Shown: positions 1 to 8,504 of the stretch, in pieces | How the letters are laid out: the number at the start of each line of letters is the position of its first letter | Position numbering within the stretch: position 1 is the first letter of the stretch | Assembly: GCA_021801645.1 (NCBI GenBank) | Contig: JAJYXT010000021.1 | Coordinates: 1-54,064 of the forward strand | From: a bacterium | Lineage (GTDB): Bacteria; Chloroflexota; Dormibacteria; Aeolococcales; Bog-877 | Length of the DNA stretch: 54,064 nt | Reading direction: 5' to 3' | Translations under genes and position numbers: made by a program | Notes under the pieces: generated by a model | Seen by the model: only the letters and a program-made list of their open reading frames with translations | Database searches by the model: none | What the model was told of the DNA's origin: nothing

Positions 1-306
1 TTGGGCGACAGCGTCGCCCTCATCACCGACGGCCGGTTCAGCGGCGCCACCCACGGCCTGATGGTGGGACACGTCGCGCCCGAGGCGGAGGTGGGCGGGC
101 CGATCTCCCTGCTTCAGGACGGCGACCCGGTGACCATCGACGTGGAACAGCGCTCCCTCTCAGCGGGTGTCCCGGAGGAGGAATGGGAGAGGCGGCGGGG
201 CCTATGGCAGGCAAAGAGGAGGCGGCTCGGAGGCGCCTTCGACCGCTATCAGCTGCTGGTGGGGTCGGCCGCTCGGGGAGCGGTGCTGGAGCTACCGGGA
301 GGCTGA
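1..306 (+). CDS. ilvD: Dihydroxy-acid dehydratase, C-terminal part
   Basis: The reading frame is open from the first base and ends at TGA 304-306, so only the last ~101 residues of the enzyme are present. The stretch [19 protein letters not shown] is the strongly conserved C-terminal signature of the IlvD/Edd dehydratase family. The full enzyme dehydrates 2,3-dihydroxy-3-methylbutanoate and -pentanoate to 2-oxo acids in valine, leucine and isoleucine synthesis and carries an Fe-S cluster, whose ligands would lie outside this window. The related 6-phosphogluconate dehydratase is possible, but [11 protein letters not shown] followed by an ExxWERRR-type segment is typical of IlvD. The next gene starts 35 bases downstream from its own promoter. 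Confidence 0.9.
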   Translation: MGDSVALITDGRFSGATHGLMVGHVAPEAEVGGPISLLQDGDPVTIDVEQRSLSAGVPEEEWERRRGLWQAKRRRLGGAFDRYQLLVGSAARGAVLELPGG

Positions 307-320
307 CCCTTGCCGCGCGG

Positions 321-329
321 TGCTATAAT
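321..329 (+). promoter_or_regulatory. Extended -10 promoter (TGCTATAAT) for padR
   Basis: A perfect consensus TATAAT lies at 324-329 and is preceded by TG at 321-322, giving an extended -10 element. No convincing -35 box is seen at the usual distance. The ATG of the PadR gene is at 342, 12 bases after the -10 box, so the transcript would have a leader of only about five bases. Confidence 0.7.
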
Positions 330-341
330 GCGCCGCGCACT

Positions 342-1040
342 ATGGCTGAGCGCATTACTACTGCTGACATCGGCGCTCTGGGCGTGCTGGCAATCCTCAC
401 GGAGGCGCCCAACCACCCGTACGGGGTCGCCCAGCAGCTTCGGATGCGCTATCGCACCGAGGCCGAGGGCCACACCCCGCGGTCCATCTACCGCGCCATC
501 GAGCGGCTGGCGAAGGAGGGGCTGATCGAGGTCGAGGAGACCCAGCGGGAGGGTCACCGCCCCGAGCGCACCGTTTACCGCAGCACCGACGAGGGCCGAA
601 GCCACCTCCGCTACCAGCTGACCGAGTTCCTCTCCGACCCCGAACGCGGGCCGGCCGCCTTTGAGGCGGCGGTGGCCCGCATGGGTTACCTCAGCGAGCC
701 TGAGGCGGCGACGGCGCTGCGGGTTCGGCTGGCGGCGCTGAACGGCCTGGTGGCCCAGCTGGGCGCGGTCCAGAGCTCGCTGCGGGAGCAGGTCCATCTG
801 CCGCGGATAGTCCAGCTGGAGGTGGAGTGGCGGTTGCGCCTGCTCAAGGCTGAGCAGGGCTTCACCGCCGACACGCTGTCCGCCCTGGAGTCGGGGGAGC
901 TGGACGTCGGGGAGGAGTGGCTCACCTGGCTCGCACGGGTTGGGGCCAAGCTCCCCGACCTCACGGGAATGAGCCGCGACGAGGTGCCGCTGGTGATGCG
1001 CCCCAGGGCAGTTCATGTGGAGGAAACCCATGGCCAATGA
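342..1040 (+). CDS. PadR-family transcriptional regulator
   Basis: This 232-residue protein has an N-terminal winged helix of the PadR type (LGVLAILTEAPNHPYGVAQQL, then SIYRAIERLAKEGLIEVEE, residues ~8-65). A basic wing follows, and then a helical C-terminal dimerisation region of the Vir_act_alpha_C kind. PadR proteins are usually ligand-responsive repressors of nearby detoxification or efflux genes. Here the next two genes encode an ABC exporter, and the padR end overlaps the exporter ATPase start by 11 bases, so the regulator very probably controls its own operon. ATG 342 was chosen because a consensus -10 box precedes it and PadR similarity begins there. An upstream in-frame extension would run into ilvD. 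Confidence 0.85.
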   Translation: MAERITTADIGALGVLAILTEAPNHPYGVAQQLRMRYRTEAEGHTPRSIYRAIERLAKEGLIEVEETQREGHRPERTVYRSTDEGRSHLRYQLTEFLSDPERGPAAFEAAVARMGYLSEPEAATALRVRLAALNGLVAQLGAVQSSLREQVHLPRIVQLEVEWRLRLLKAEQGFTADTLSALESGELDVGEEWLTWLARVGAKLPDLTGMSRDEVPLVMRPRAVHVEETHGQ

Positions 1041-2001
1041 AGTGGCCGCCATCGCCACCTCGGAGCTGCGCCGGACCTTCAAGGGGCGGCGGGGGGTACT
1101 GGAGGCGGTGGCCGGAATCGACCTCGAGGTTCATCACGGCGAGATCTTCGGCTTCCTCGGCCCCAACGGGGCCGGCAAGACCACCACGCTGCGGATGCTC
1201 GCCACCCTCCTCCCCCCCACTTCAGGGGAGGCCCAGGTCGCCGGGGAGGACCTCCTCCGCCACCCCGAACGAGTTCGGCGCAAGATCGGCTACGTGGGAC
1301 AGGTGGGGGGGGCCAGCCCGGACGTGACCGGCCGCTCGGAGCTGGTCTTCGAGGCCCGTCTGTACGGCGCCGACCCGGCCACGGCCAGGGCCAGGGCCGA
1401 GGAGCTGATAACCGCCCTGGACCTCGAGGTCTGCGCTGACCGCAAGGTCAAGACGTACTCCGGAGGCCAGCGGCGCCGCCTCGACATGGGAATCGGGTTG
1501 GTGCACCGTCCGGAGCTCCTCTTCCTCGACGAGCCCACCACCGGACTGGATCCCCAGAGCCGGGCCCGGATGTGGGAGGAGGTGACCAGGCTGCGGGAGG
1601 CGGGCACCACCGTCTTCCTCACCACCCACTACCTGGAGGAGGCGGATGCGCTCTGCGACCGCCTCGCCATCATCGACCACGGTCGGATCGTGGCCCGGGG
1701 GACCCCGGATCAGCTGAAGAGGGAGGTGGCCGGGGACGTCATCACCTTCAGCGTCCGAGGCGAGGTGGCGGCGGCGCTGGAGCTGGTGCGCCCCCAGCCC
1801 TGGGTGAAGGAGGCCTCCGCCGACGGTGAGATGGTGCGCCTCTATGTGGATCGGGGTGAGACCGCCGCCCCCAACCTGCTGCGGCTGCTGGACTCTCAGG
1901 GGCTGGAGCTCCTCACACTGAGCCTCTCGCGGCCCAGCCTCGACGACGTCTTCCTGCGCCAGACCGGACGCTCCCTGCGGGAGACCGGCCCGGCGGCCTG
2001 A
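1030..2001 (+). CDS. ABC transporter ATP-binding protein, DrrA type
   Basis: The 323-residue ATPase shows all nucleotide-binding motifs: Walker A GPNGAGKTT (residues ~45-53), signature YSGGQRRRLD, Walker B LLFLDEPTTGLD, and H-loop TTHYLEEAD. A C-terminal extension of ~90 residues ends in SRPSLDDVFLRQTGRSL, typical of the daunorubicin-resistance DrrA subfamily. It would power an exporter with the permease that follows 22 bases downstream. The start at ATG 1030 is preceded by GGAGG (1019-1023) at six bases; an earlier ATG at 1015 lacks such a site. The substrate cannot be told from sequence; the PadR gene upstream suggests a toxic or lipophilic compound. Confidence 0.9.
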   Translation: MANEVAAIATSELRRTFKGRRGVLEAVAGIDLEVHHGEIFGFLGPNGAGKTTTLRMLATLLPPTSGEAQVAGEDLLRHPERVRRKIGYVGQVGGASPDVTGRSELVFEARLYGADPATARARAEELITALDLEVCADRKVKTYSGGQRRRLDMGIGLVHRPELLFLDEPTTGLDPQSRARMWEEVTRLREAGTTVFLTTHYLEEADALCDRLAIIDHGRIVARGTPDQLKREVAGDVITFSVRGEVAAALELVRPQPWVKEASADGEMVRLYVDRGETAAPNLLRLLDSQGLELLTLSLSRPSLDDVFLRQTGRSLRETGPAA

Positions 2002-2023
2002 GCAGCTGAGGAATGGAGTTCAG

Positions 2024-2785
2024 ATGAAGCTTGCTGCCGACACCTGGCTGGTCTTCCAGCGCTACTTCTCGATCTTCATCCGCAACCCCGCCTGGGTGGT
2101 GGTGGGGATCGTCCAGCCTGCCCTCTACCTCCTGCTCTTCGCCCCCCTCCTCAAGTCGGTGGCCGGCCTCTCGGGCTTCCCTCCCGGCGGTGCCTACAAC
2201 GTCTTCGTCCCCGGCCTTCTGGTCCAGCTGGGGCTGTTCGGCGCCTCTGGCGTCGGCTTCAACCTGATCGCCGAACTGCGGGAGGGGGTGGTGGAGAGGC
2301 TGCGGGTCACCCCGGTGAGCCGTCTGGCCCTGCTGCTGGGGAAGGCTCTGCGCGACACCCTGACCATCCTCATCCAGTCGGCGATCCTGATCGCCCTCGC
2401 CTTCCCCTTCGGGCTCAAGCTCCAGCCTCTGGGGCTGGTGGTGGTTCTGGGCCTGGTGGGATTGATCGGGCTCCTCTTCGCCTCGATCTCCTACTGGGTG
2501 GCGCTCGTGCTCCGCGACGAGAACTCCTTCGCCCCGGTGATCTTCACCGCAGCCCTGCCCCTGCTGCTCCTCTCCGGGGTGCTGCTGCCCATGAGCCTGG
2601 CTCCCTCCTGGCTGCAGACGCTCTCCACCATCAACCCGCTCTCCCACGCGGTGACCGCGGCTCGGGCCCTCTTCCTGGGCCATGTGGCCACCGCCGACGT
2701 GGCCCAGGGGGTGGCGATCGTGGCCGTTCTCGCGGTGCTGGCGGTGGCGGGGGCGGCCCGGGCCTTCGGCAGGGCCATCGCCTGA
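2024..2785 (+). CDS. ABC-2 type transporter permease, DrrB type
   Basis: This 253-residue membrane protein has an N-terminal amphipathic segment followed by about six hydrophobic helices, the layout of ABC-2 permeases. It shows the family pattern around FGASGVGFNLIAELREGVVERLRVTP and a late hydrophobic block ending in TINPLSHAVTAARALFLG. With the ATPase at 1030-2001 it forms the classical two-gene exporter (ATPase then permease). It ends three bases before the stop codon of the convergent gene on the other strand. The transported compound is unknown. Confidence 0.88.
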   Translation: MKLAADTWLVFQRYFSIFIRNPAWVVVGIVQPALYLLLFAPLLKSVAGLSGFPPGGAYNVFVPGLLVQLGLFGASGVGFNLIAELREGVVERLRVTPVSRLALLLGKALRDTLTILIQSAILIALAFPFGLKLQPLGLVVVLGLVGLIGLLFASISYWVALVLRDENSFAPVIFTAALPLLLLSGVLLPMSLAPSWLQTLSTINPLSHAVTAARALFLGHVATADVAQGVAIVAVLAVLAVAGAARAFGRAIA

Positions 2786-2788
2786 ACC

Positions 2789-3697
2789 TCAGGCGACTCG
2801 CTGGAATCCCTGGGGCACCGGCCCCCGCCAGGCGTCCGGATGGAGGATCTTGGCCAGGATCTCGATTCCGTCGATCACCCGCGGCCCGGGGCGGTTGAAG
2901 TACCAGGATCCATCCACGGCGTACACCTGGCCGGCGGCCACGGCTGGGAGATCCTTCCAGAAGGGCTGGGACCGCAGTGTGGCCAGCTGCCCGGCGGCCC
3001 CTTCCAGACGGTACCCGCAGGGCATGCAGAGCAGAACCTCGGGAGCTGCGGCGCGAAGCTCGTCCGGGCTCAGGCGGCGGCTGCGCTCGCCGGCCACCCC
3101 GAGGACGTCCATCCCCCCGGCCACCGCCACCTGGTCCGGCACCCAGTGGCCCGCCAGCATGAGCGGGTCGACCCACTCCAGGCAGGCGACCCGGGGCCGC
3201 TCCCTGCCCGCCACGGCACCGCGGACGGCGTCCACCCGGGCCCACAGCCCCCGCACCAGCTCGGCGGCCCGCTCCTTGGTCCCGGTGGCGGCCCCCACCT
3301 CCAGGATCGAGCGAAGCACCCCGGCAAGGGTGGTGGGTTCAAGCGAGAGGACGGTGGGGTGGCCAGGTAGAAGTCGGGCCGCCTCCAGCACCTGGGGATA
3401 GGCCACGGCGCAGACCTCGCAGAGCTCCTGGGTGAGGATGAGGTCGGGCCGAGCCCGGGCCAGCTCCTCCTGCCGGACCCGGTAGAGGCTGCTGCCCTGG
3501 TGGACCGCCTCGCGTACGTGGCGGTCGATGTCCCCCGGGGCTCCGCCCTGCTCCGGAAGGGTGGCCTCGGTCAAGATCGGTTTGAACTCGGCCTGCGGCG
3601 GGAAGTCGCACTCGTGGGTCACTCCCACCAGGCTCTGCCCCAGCCCGAGGGCGAAGCAGATCTCGGTGGCGCTGGGGAGGAGTGAGACGATGCGCAC
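2789..3697 (-). CDS. Cobalamin/metal-type periplasmic-binding-fold protein lacking a signal peptide
   Basis: The 302-residue protein begins VRIVSLLPSATEICFALGLG, continues with VGVTHECDFP, and has TQELCEVCAVA near residue 110. These are marks of the TroA/BtuF-like family usually annotated as cobalamin-binding protein. Unlike transported binding proteins, it has neither a signal peptide nor a lipobox, so it is predicted to stay in the cytoplasm. GTG 3697 was chosen because family similarity starts there; it lies five bases after the stop of the upstream AAA ATPase gene, with a GGAGAG site inside that gene. No cognate permease or ATPase is nearby. The ligand is inferred from the family only. 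Confidence 0.75.
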   Translation of the reverse strand: MRIVSLLPSATEICFALGLGQSLVGVTHECDFPPQAEFKPILTEATLPEQGGAPGDIDRHVREAVHQGSSLYRVRQEELARARPDLILTQELCEVCAVAYPQVLEAARLLPGHPTVLSLEPTTLAGVLRSILEVGAATGTKERAAELVRGLWARVDAVRGAVAGRERPRVACLEWVDPLMLAGHWVPDQVAVAGGMDVLGVAGERSRRLSPDELRAAAPEVLLCMPCGYRLEGAAGQLATLRSQPFWKDLPAVAAGQVYAVDGSWYFNRPGPRVIDGIEILAKILHPDAWRGPVPQGFQRVA

Positions 3698-3702
3698 CCG
3701 GT

Positions 3703-6168
3703 TCAGCTCTCCGGGGACGCTGCCCGAGACTCCTCGGCCGAGGCGGGCACCGCCTCCAGCTGGAGGACGGCCACACCCTTGCGCTGGGCCCACTCCACCA
3801 CCCGCCGCTCGTGGGAGAAGATCACCACCTGGGAGGTCTCGCAGAGCTCGAGCAGGGTGTCGAGCAGGGCGAAGCAGCGGTGGTCGTCCGAATTGACCGT
3901 GGGATCGTCGAAGAAGAGGGGTAGCGCCTCGCCCCGGGGCGATAGCGCCTGGGCCAGGACCATTCGCAGGCAGACGTAGATCTGTTCCTGAGTGCCCTGG
4001 GAGAGGTTCTCCACCGGGATCTGCCGCTCCGAGTTGGCCGCGGCGACATGCATGGAGAGGTCGGCGGGATCAACCCAGGCCCGCTGGTAGCGGCGGTGGG
4101 TCAGCTTGGGCAGGCGGGATTCGAGGCCCCGGGCCAGCACCGGGGCCAGGCTGTTGTGGATCTCCCCCTCGGCCAGCTCCAGCTGCTCGACGGCCAGCTT
4201 GACCGCGTCCTCGGCGAAGGTCATCCGGGCCACCCTGGCCTCCAGCTCCTTGACCTTCTCCTCCAGCTCCACCAGGTCCCCGGCGGTCCGCAGTTCCTGC
4301 TCCAACCGCCCCTCCAGTGGGAGCCTCTCGGCGCGCAGCGCCTCCAGCTCCTTGCGGCGCTGGTCGTACTCAAGGCGGAGCTCGGAGCTGGGGCGCCCGG
4401 TCTTGGGGATCAGCCCCTGGCGCATCATGCCCCCGACCTCCGCGCGCAGCTCCTCCGCCCGGGTGACCAGGGCCCGCAGGTCCCGGCCGTTGAGCCGTTC
4501 GTCCCGGCGGACCTGGAGCTCAGAGCGCCGGCGGGCCGCCTCCACGGCGGCCCCCACCTCGCGGGCCATCTCCACCAGCCTCTCGGCCGCCTTGAAGGGG
4601 TCGGGCTCGTCCACCCCTGCCGCGGCAGCCCGCTGCTGGAGCTGCTCTCTGGCTCGATCCCTGGTCGATGTCCAGGAGGCCAACTGGCGCAGCGCATCCT
4701 GGAGCGGCGGCAGCTCCCGGGCGACCTGTCGCATCTGCTCGGCCGTGAGGTGGCCGATACCCAGCTCGGCGACGCGGGTGCGGGCCTTGGCTCGCTGCGC
4801 CAGCACCTCCTCCTGAGCGGCCACCGCCTTCAACACCTCGGGGTCCTGGCTGCGTTTGGCTCTGCGCATCTCCGCCACCGAGGCGAAGCCCCCGACGGCC
4901 AGCAGCCGCCGAAGCCGGCGCTGCAGGAAAAGGAAAGCGCTGAAGGCCACCACCATCACCAGCAGCCCGCCCACGAAGAGCTCCACGGAGAAGGAGTCGA
5001 CCTTGGCGCTGACGGCGTTCCAGATCAGCAGGACGCCGGCCACCCCACCCAGGGTGGCGATGAGGTCAGAGGACCAGCGGTGCAGAGCCACCGCCCTTCG
5101 ATCCAGCAGCTCCAGCCGGGCCGCCCCCCCTGCCTGGGCCGGGAGCGGAGGTACCGGCCGCTCCAGCGCCTCCGCCAGGAAGTTCAGCTCGGAGACGGAG
5201 AGCCGGTCGGCCAGGACCGCCTGCGACGGGTCCTTGGGAGTGTGCTCGGCCACCTTGGCCTCCGCCTCCACCAGCTGAGTGGCCAGCTGGGACGCGCCCT
5301 CCGCCGCCTCCCGGATGGCGTTGGCGTTGGCCGGAACTTCGGCCTCGGGGAGCTGGGAGAGCGAGCTGTCGATCTCCTCGATGGCGATGAGATCCTGGTC
5401 CAGCTCGGCGAGCTCGGCAGCCTTCCAGGTGCCCTCGGCCGCGGCCGCGGCCTGCGAGGCTGCCGCCTCCTTGGCCCGCAGGTCGTCTCGGGAGGTAAGC
5501 TCCTCGGCCAGTCGGGAGCGGGCCTCCCGCGCCCGGCCGAGAAGGCCCTTGGTTTCGTCCAGCTCGCGGACGGCCTGATCGAGGGGCCGGTTGGTGCTGC
5601 GGTCGGTGCGCAGATGCTCCTGGCGCCAGGCGCGCAGAGCCTCGATCGCGGCCGAGACGGTGGAGCCGGCGCCGGAGGTGGCGGCGGCCCGCTGCAGGTC
5701 GGACTGCAAGGAGCTGGCGCTGATGTCCAGGATCTGGTCCTGAGCCACCGTGGAGACCGCCAGGAAGGCGTCCCTGCCCATCCCCAAAGGCACGGCCACA
5801 TCCACGTTCCTGCCCCGCCGGAAGTGGTCGGTGACGTCGCCTCCCCGGATGAGGTCCTCCACCACGCAGCTGTCGGGCTGGTCCAGGTCCCGCACGAAGC
5901 GGTACCGTCCCCCGCTCATCTCCACCTCGGCCTGGACGGAGAAGCTCTTGCCCTTCCAGGGCCGGAACCGGCGCAGCACCTGCTCGGTGCCCTTGGGCAT
6001 CCGGCCCCGACTGGGGAGCTCCACCCCGGCCAGCGCCACCCGCAGGGCGGTGTGCAGGGTGCTCTTCCCCGACTCGTTGGGCCCCACGATCACCGTGAGC
6101 TTGGGGTCGAGGTTGTAGCGCCCGCGCAGCGCCCCGAAGCGCTCGAGAGTCACCGAGATGACCCTCAC
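3703..6168 (-). CDS. Rad50/SbcC-like AAA ATPase with internal membrane hairpin (YhaN-like)
   Basis: This is an 821-residue SMC/Rad50-like ATPase. Walker A is GPNESGKST (residues 29-37). Long charged coiled-coil stretches follow (~195-330 and ~420-720), and the C-terminal lobe carries a signature-like SQGTQEQIYVCLRM and Walker B LFFDDPTVNSD. Two hydrophobic segments (~368-386 and ~396-416) sit in the middle of the coiled coil. This matches the YhaN family, which pairs with a YhaO metallophosphoesterase. The YhaO-like gene lies just upstream in the same orientation (stop 6200, this start 6168). The pair resembles Mre11-Rad50/SbcCD and probably processes DNA ends; the membrane hairpin suggests tethering to the membrane. 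Function is inferred from the family. Confidence 0.82.
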   Translation of the reverse strand: MRVISVTLERFGALRGRYNLDPKLTVIVGPNESGKSTLHTALRVALAGVELPSRGRMPKGTEQVLRRFRPWKGKSFSVQAEVEMSGGRYRFVRDLDQPDSCVVEDLIRGGDVTDHFRRGRNVDVAVPLGMGRDAFLAVSTVAQDQILDISASSLQSDLQRAAATSGAGSTVSAAIEALRAWRQEHLRTDRSTNRPLDQAVRELDETKGLLGRAREARSRLAEELTSRDDLRAKEAAASQAAAAAEGTWKAAELAELDQDLIAIEEIDSSLSQLPEAEVPANANAIREAAEGASQLATQLVEAEAKVAEHTPKDPSQAVLADRLSVSELNFLAEALERPVPPLPAQAGGAARLELLDRRAVALHRWSSDLIATLGGVAGVLLIWNAVSAKVDSFSVELFVGGLLVMVVAFSAFLFLQRRLRRLLAVGGFASVAEMRRAKRSQDPEVLKAVAAQEEVLAQRAKARTRVAELGIGHLTAEQMRQVARELPPLQDALRQLASWTSTRDRAREQLQQRAAAAGVDEPDPFKAAERLVEMAREVGAAVEAARRRSELQVRRDERLNGRDLRALVTRAEELRAEVGGMMRQGLIPKTGRPSSELRLEYDQRRKELEALRAERLPLEGRLEQELRTAGDLVELEEKVKELEARVARMTFAEDAVKLAVEQLELAEGEIHNSLAPVLARGLESRLPKLTHRRYQRAWVDPADLSMHVAAANSERQIPVENLSQGTQEQIYVCLRMVLAQALSPRGEALPLFFDDPTVNSDDHRCFALLDTLLELCETSQVVIFSHERRVVEWAQRKGVAVLQLEAVPASAEESRAASPES

Positions 6169-6199
6169 CCCTCGTTCCTCGTCTGGCCCAGCGTTCCTC

Positions 6200-7291
6200 T
6201 CACAGCAGCCTCGGCTCCTCGCCTCGAAGAGCGTCCAGGCCGGCGGCCAGGGCGGCCTGGACCAGCGGGCTCTCGAAGTCCGCGCGGGCCATCAGGCCGC
6301 GGACGAACTGTCCCCGGGCGTCCGGCGCCTGGCTGAGCGACTCCAGGTCGAGCGCCGGGCGGGCGTCCATCACCAGCTCCACGCAGCGATCGCCGCGCCG
6401 GAGCCGGTCCAGAAGCTCGGTGGTGCCCATGCGGATTCCGGGGGCGAGGTCTCCGACCACCCGGAGGCGGACCCCCCGGTCCTGCCCCTCCGGGACGGCC
6501 TCCTCGAGCTTCTCCACGAGGGCATCCGAGTGCTGGCAGCCGCTGACGTCCACCTCCCTCTCCTCCAGGGTGAAGGTGGCGACGCGGCGCCACTCCACCG
6601 TGGGGTGGGAAGGCGCCAGGTCGACCAGCACCGGACCGCGCTCACCCGCCTCCCCGAAGGTGAGCGGCTCGGGGTTGCCGGGATACACCAGCCGCTGGGT
6701 CTGGCGGGGGGTGTGGAAGTGGCCGAGCAGGCCGAAGGCGAACCCCGCGCGCCCCAGCTCCTCCTCCGAGAAGGGGGCGTGGTCCTCCTTCCCCGAATCC
6801 TGAAGCGGCATCTGGCCGCGCTCCGACCCGTGGAAGAGGGCGATTGCCCGCGCGCCCCGCCCAGCCCGGACCCCCGAGAGGAGGTCCGGTGTCCCCTTGG
6901 GCTGGTGGTGAGCGATACCGAAGATGCGCACCCCGGACACCTCCTCGGCTGTGAAGCTGGCGCTGGAGAAGACGGTGACGTTCTCCGGCCAGGCCATGGT
7001 GGCGTAGAGGGAGCCCTTATGCCAGTAGTCGTGGTTTCCGGGCGCGATCAGGACGGGGCACTGAAGCCGAGCCAGCTGCTGCCGGAGGAACTCCGCGGTG
7101 TCCTGCCGGACACGCTCGTCCTCGTACAGGTCGCCGGCGATGGTGACGGCGTCCACCTTCTCCTGCACGGCCAGGTCGATCGACCGCTGGAAGGCGGCCC
7201 GGATCCCCTCCCGGCGGCGGCGGGAAACCGCCGCCCCCAGCCCGGCAAAGGCGGCGTCAAGGTGGACATCCGCCAGGTGGAGAACTCTCAT
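6200..7291 (-). CDS. Metallophosphoesterase, DNA repair exonuclease (SbcD/YhaO-like)
   Basis: The 363-residue protein has the complete calcineurin-like phosphoesterase motif series: LADVH (start), AGDLYE, GNHDYW, LFHGSE and GHFHTPR. These coordinate two metal ions. It is the nuclease partner expected for the Rad50-like ATPase immediately downstream, so the two form a YhaO/YhaN or SbcD/SbcC-like pair. A C-terminal domain rich in charged residues follows the nuclease core. ATG 7291 is preferred because MRVLHLADVHLD is the usual N-terminus; the frame extends further upstream without similarity. The gene diverges from the small gene at 7366, leaving 74 bases for both promoters. Confidence 0.88.
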   Translation of the reverse strand: MRVLHLADVHLDAAFAGLGAAVSRRRREGIRAAFQRSIDLAVQEKVDAVTIAGDLYEDERVRQDTAEFLRQQLARLQCPVLIAPGNHDYWHKGSLYATMAWPENVTVFSSASFTAEEVSGVRIFGIAHHQPKGTPDLLSGVRAGRGARAIALFHGSERGQMPLQDSGKEDHAPFSEEELGRAGFAFGLLGHFHTPRQTQRLVYPGNPEPLTFGEAGERGPVLVDLAPSHPTVEWRRVATFTLEEREVDVSGCQHSDALVEKLEEAVPEGQDRGVRLRVVGDLAPGIRMGTTELLDRLRRGDRCVELVMDARPALDLESLSQAPDARGQFVRGLMARADFESPLVQAALAAGLDALRGEEPRLL

Positions 7292-7353
7292 CCTCCGCAA
7301 TATGCAGCACCGGGGCCTCCTCGTGGGGGCCGACGGGCCTTTCTCCGGACAAC

Positions 7354-7359
7354 TAAACT
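7354..7359 (+). promoter_or_regulatory. Candidate -10 box (TAAACT), leaderless start at 7366
   Basis: TAAACT at 7354-7359 lies six bases before ATG 7366, the spacing expected for a transcript that begins at or next to the start codon. No clear -35 box is seen. It would drive the small protein gene and the ABC exporter genes behind it. Confidence 0.4.
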
Positions 7360-7365
7360 CAGGAC

Positions 7366-7590
7366 ATGGCTCCCATACTGCCACCGGGCCCGGTGGCGGA
7401 GGCCCAGCGGGTGGTGTTGCGCAAGATTAACCGGCGAGCCCCCCAGTTCATCAGCAACCTGGTCAGGTCGCGGCTGGTCGGCCACCAGGTCGAGGTGGGC
7501 CAGAAGATCCTGGTTTTTCAGGTGGCTTTCACTGAGCCCAAGGGGCTGGTGGAGGTCACCGCCCAGACCGCCATCGAGTTCATCAGCTGA
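7366..7590 (+). CDS. Small protein of unknown function (74 aa)
   Basis: I do not recognise this 74-residue protein. It has a basic, proline-rich N-terminus (residues 1-35, with RKINRRAPQ) followed by a hydrophobic, probably beta-rich second half. It has no membrane segment or cysteine. It ends five bases before the start of an ABC ATPase gene and so is almost certainly co-transcribed with the exporter genes 7596-9258. The start at ATG 7366 has no Shine-Dalgarno site but is preceded by a -10-like box at leaderless distance. Its job may concern the exporter; this rests on position alone. Confidence 0.55.
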   Translation: MAPILPPGPVAEAQRVVLRKINRRAPQFISNLVRSRLVGHQVEVGQKILVFQVAFTEPKGLVEVTAQTAIEFIS

Positions 7591-7595
7591 CGGCG

Positions 7596-8504
7596 ATGGC
7601 CGCCCTGGCCCTGGAGGCGGAGGGGGTCCTCCGCCGCTACCGCAACGGACGGGGGGTGGGACCGGTCAGCCTGCAGCTGGGAACCGGCGATGTCCTGGCC
7701 CTCCTGGGACCCAACGGCAGCGGCAAGACCACCCTGCTGCGATGCCTGGCCACCCGCAGCCGGGCCCGGGGTGGCGAGGTCCGGTGGTTCGGCGACCCCG
7801 ACCCGGCCCGTGCCCGCCCCCGGCTGGCCGTGGTCTTCGACGCCACCGCCCATGTGGACGAGGTGAGCGGCGAGGAGAACCTGCGCTTCTTCGCCAGGGC
7901 GCGGAGGGCTCCGATGGCACCGGGGCTCCTGGCGGAGGCCGGGCTGGCCGAGGTTGGAGCCGAGCAGGTCTCCAACTACTCGTACGGCATGCGCCGGCGG
8001 CTGCTGATCGCTGAGGCGCTGATCGGGGACCCCGCCCTCCTGGTGCTGGACGAGCCCACCCTGGGGCTGGACGTGGAGGGGAGGCGCTGGTTGGGAACGG
8101 TGCTCCACGAGAGGCAGCGGAGGGGTTTGTCCACCCTGCTCGGCACCAACGACACCTCCTTCGTGGAGGAGGTCGCCACCCGAGTGGGGTTCCTCGTGGA
8201 CGGCCGCCTGGTGGCCGACTCCCCGCTGGCGGAGCTGCTGGCCTCGGTGGGAGGGCTGCGCGAGGTTAGCCTGCGCTTCCGGGGCAGTGTGGACCTGGAG
8301 CGGCTCAGGGCCGTGGCCGGGGTACACCACGTGGTCGCCTCCCCCGACGGTGCCCTGGTGCTGGCGGCCCGCCGGGACGGGCTGGTGGCGGACCTCCTCG
8401 GTGCGGTCGGGGAGCTGGACCGTCTGCTGGTCGACCTCTCGATCCGTGAGCCGGGCCTTAGGGAGTGCTTCCTGCAGCTGACCGGAAGGCCGCTGGATGG
8501 CTGA
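7596..8504 (+). CDS. ABC transporter ATP-binding protein with non-canonical signature
   Basis: The 302-residue ATPase has Walker A GPNGSGKTT (~residues 38-46) and Walker B LLVLDEPTLGLD. Its signature reads SYGMRRR instead of SGGQ, and the H-loop region reads TNDTSFVEE, with no histidine at the usual place. The fold and the C-terminal ~80-residue extension match exporters of the DrrA/CcmA group. It pairs with the membrane protein gene that overlaps its end by eight bases. The altered signature and H-loop suggest modified ATP turnover or a distinct subfamily, though signatures of the YGM kind are not rare in ABC-2 ATPases. Substrate unknown. Confidence 0.83.
   Translation: MAALALEAEGVLRRYRNGRGVGPVSLQLGTGDVLALLGPNGSGKTTLLRCLATRSRARGGEVRWFGDPDPARARPRLAVVFDATAHVDEVSGEENLRFFARARRAPMAPGLLAEAGLAEVGAEQVSNYSYGMRRRLLIAEALIGDPALLVLDEPTLGLDVEGRRWLGTVLHERQRRGLSTLLGTNDTSFVEEVATRVGFLVDGRLVADSPLAELLASVGGLREVSLRFRGSVDLERLRAVAGVHHVVASPDGALVLAARRDGLVADLLGAVGELDRLLVDLSIREPGLRECFLQLTGRPLDG

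Noticed and set aside
4048-6336. Open frame of 762 codons on the plus strand opposite the Rad50-like ATPase gene
   Set aside because: It is antisense to a gene with clear motifs, rich in Gly, Leu, Pro and Gln as expected of the complement of high-GC codons, and matches no family.
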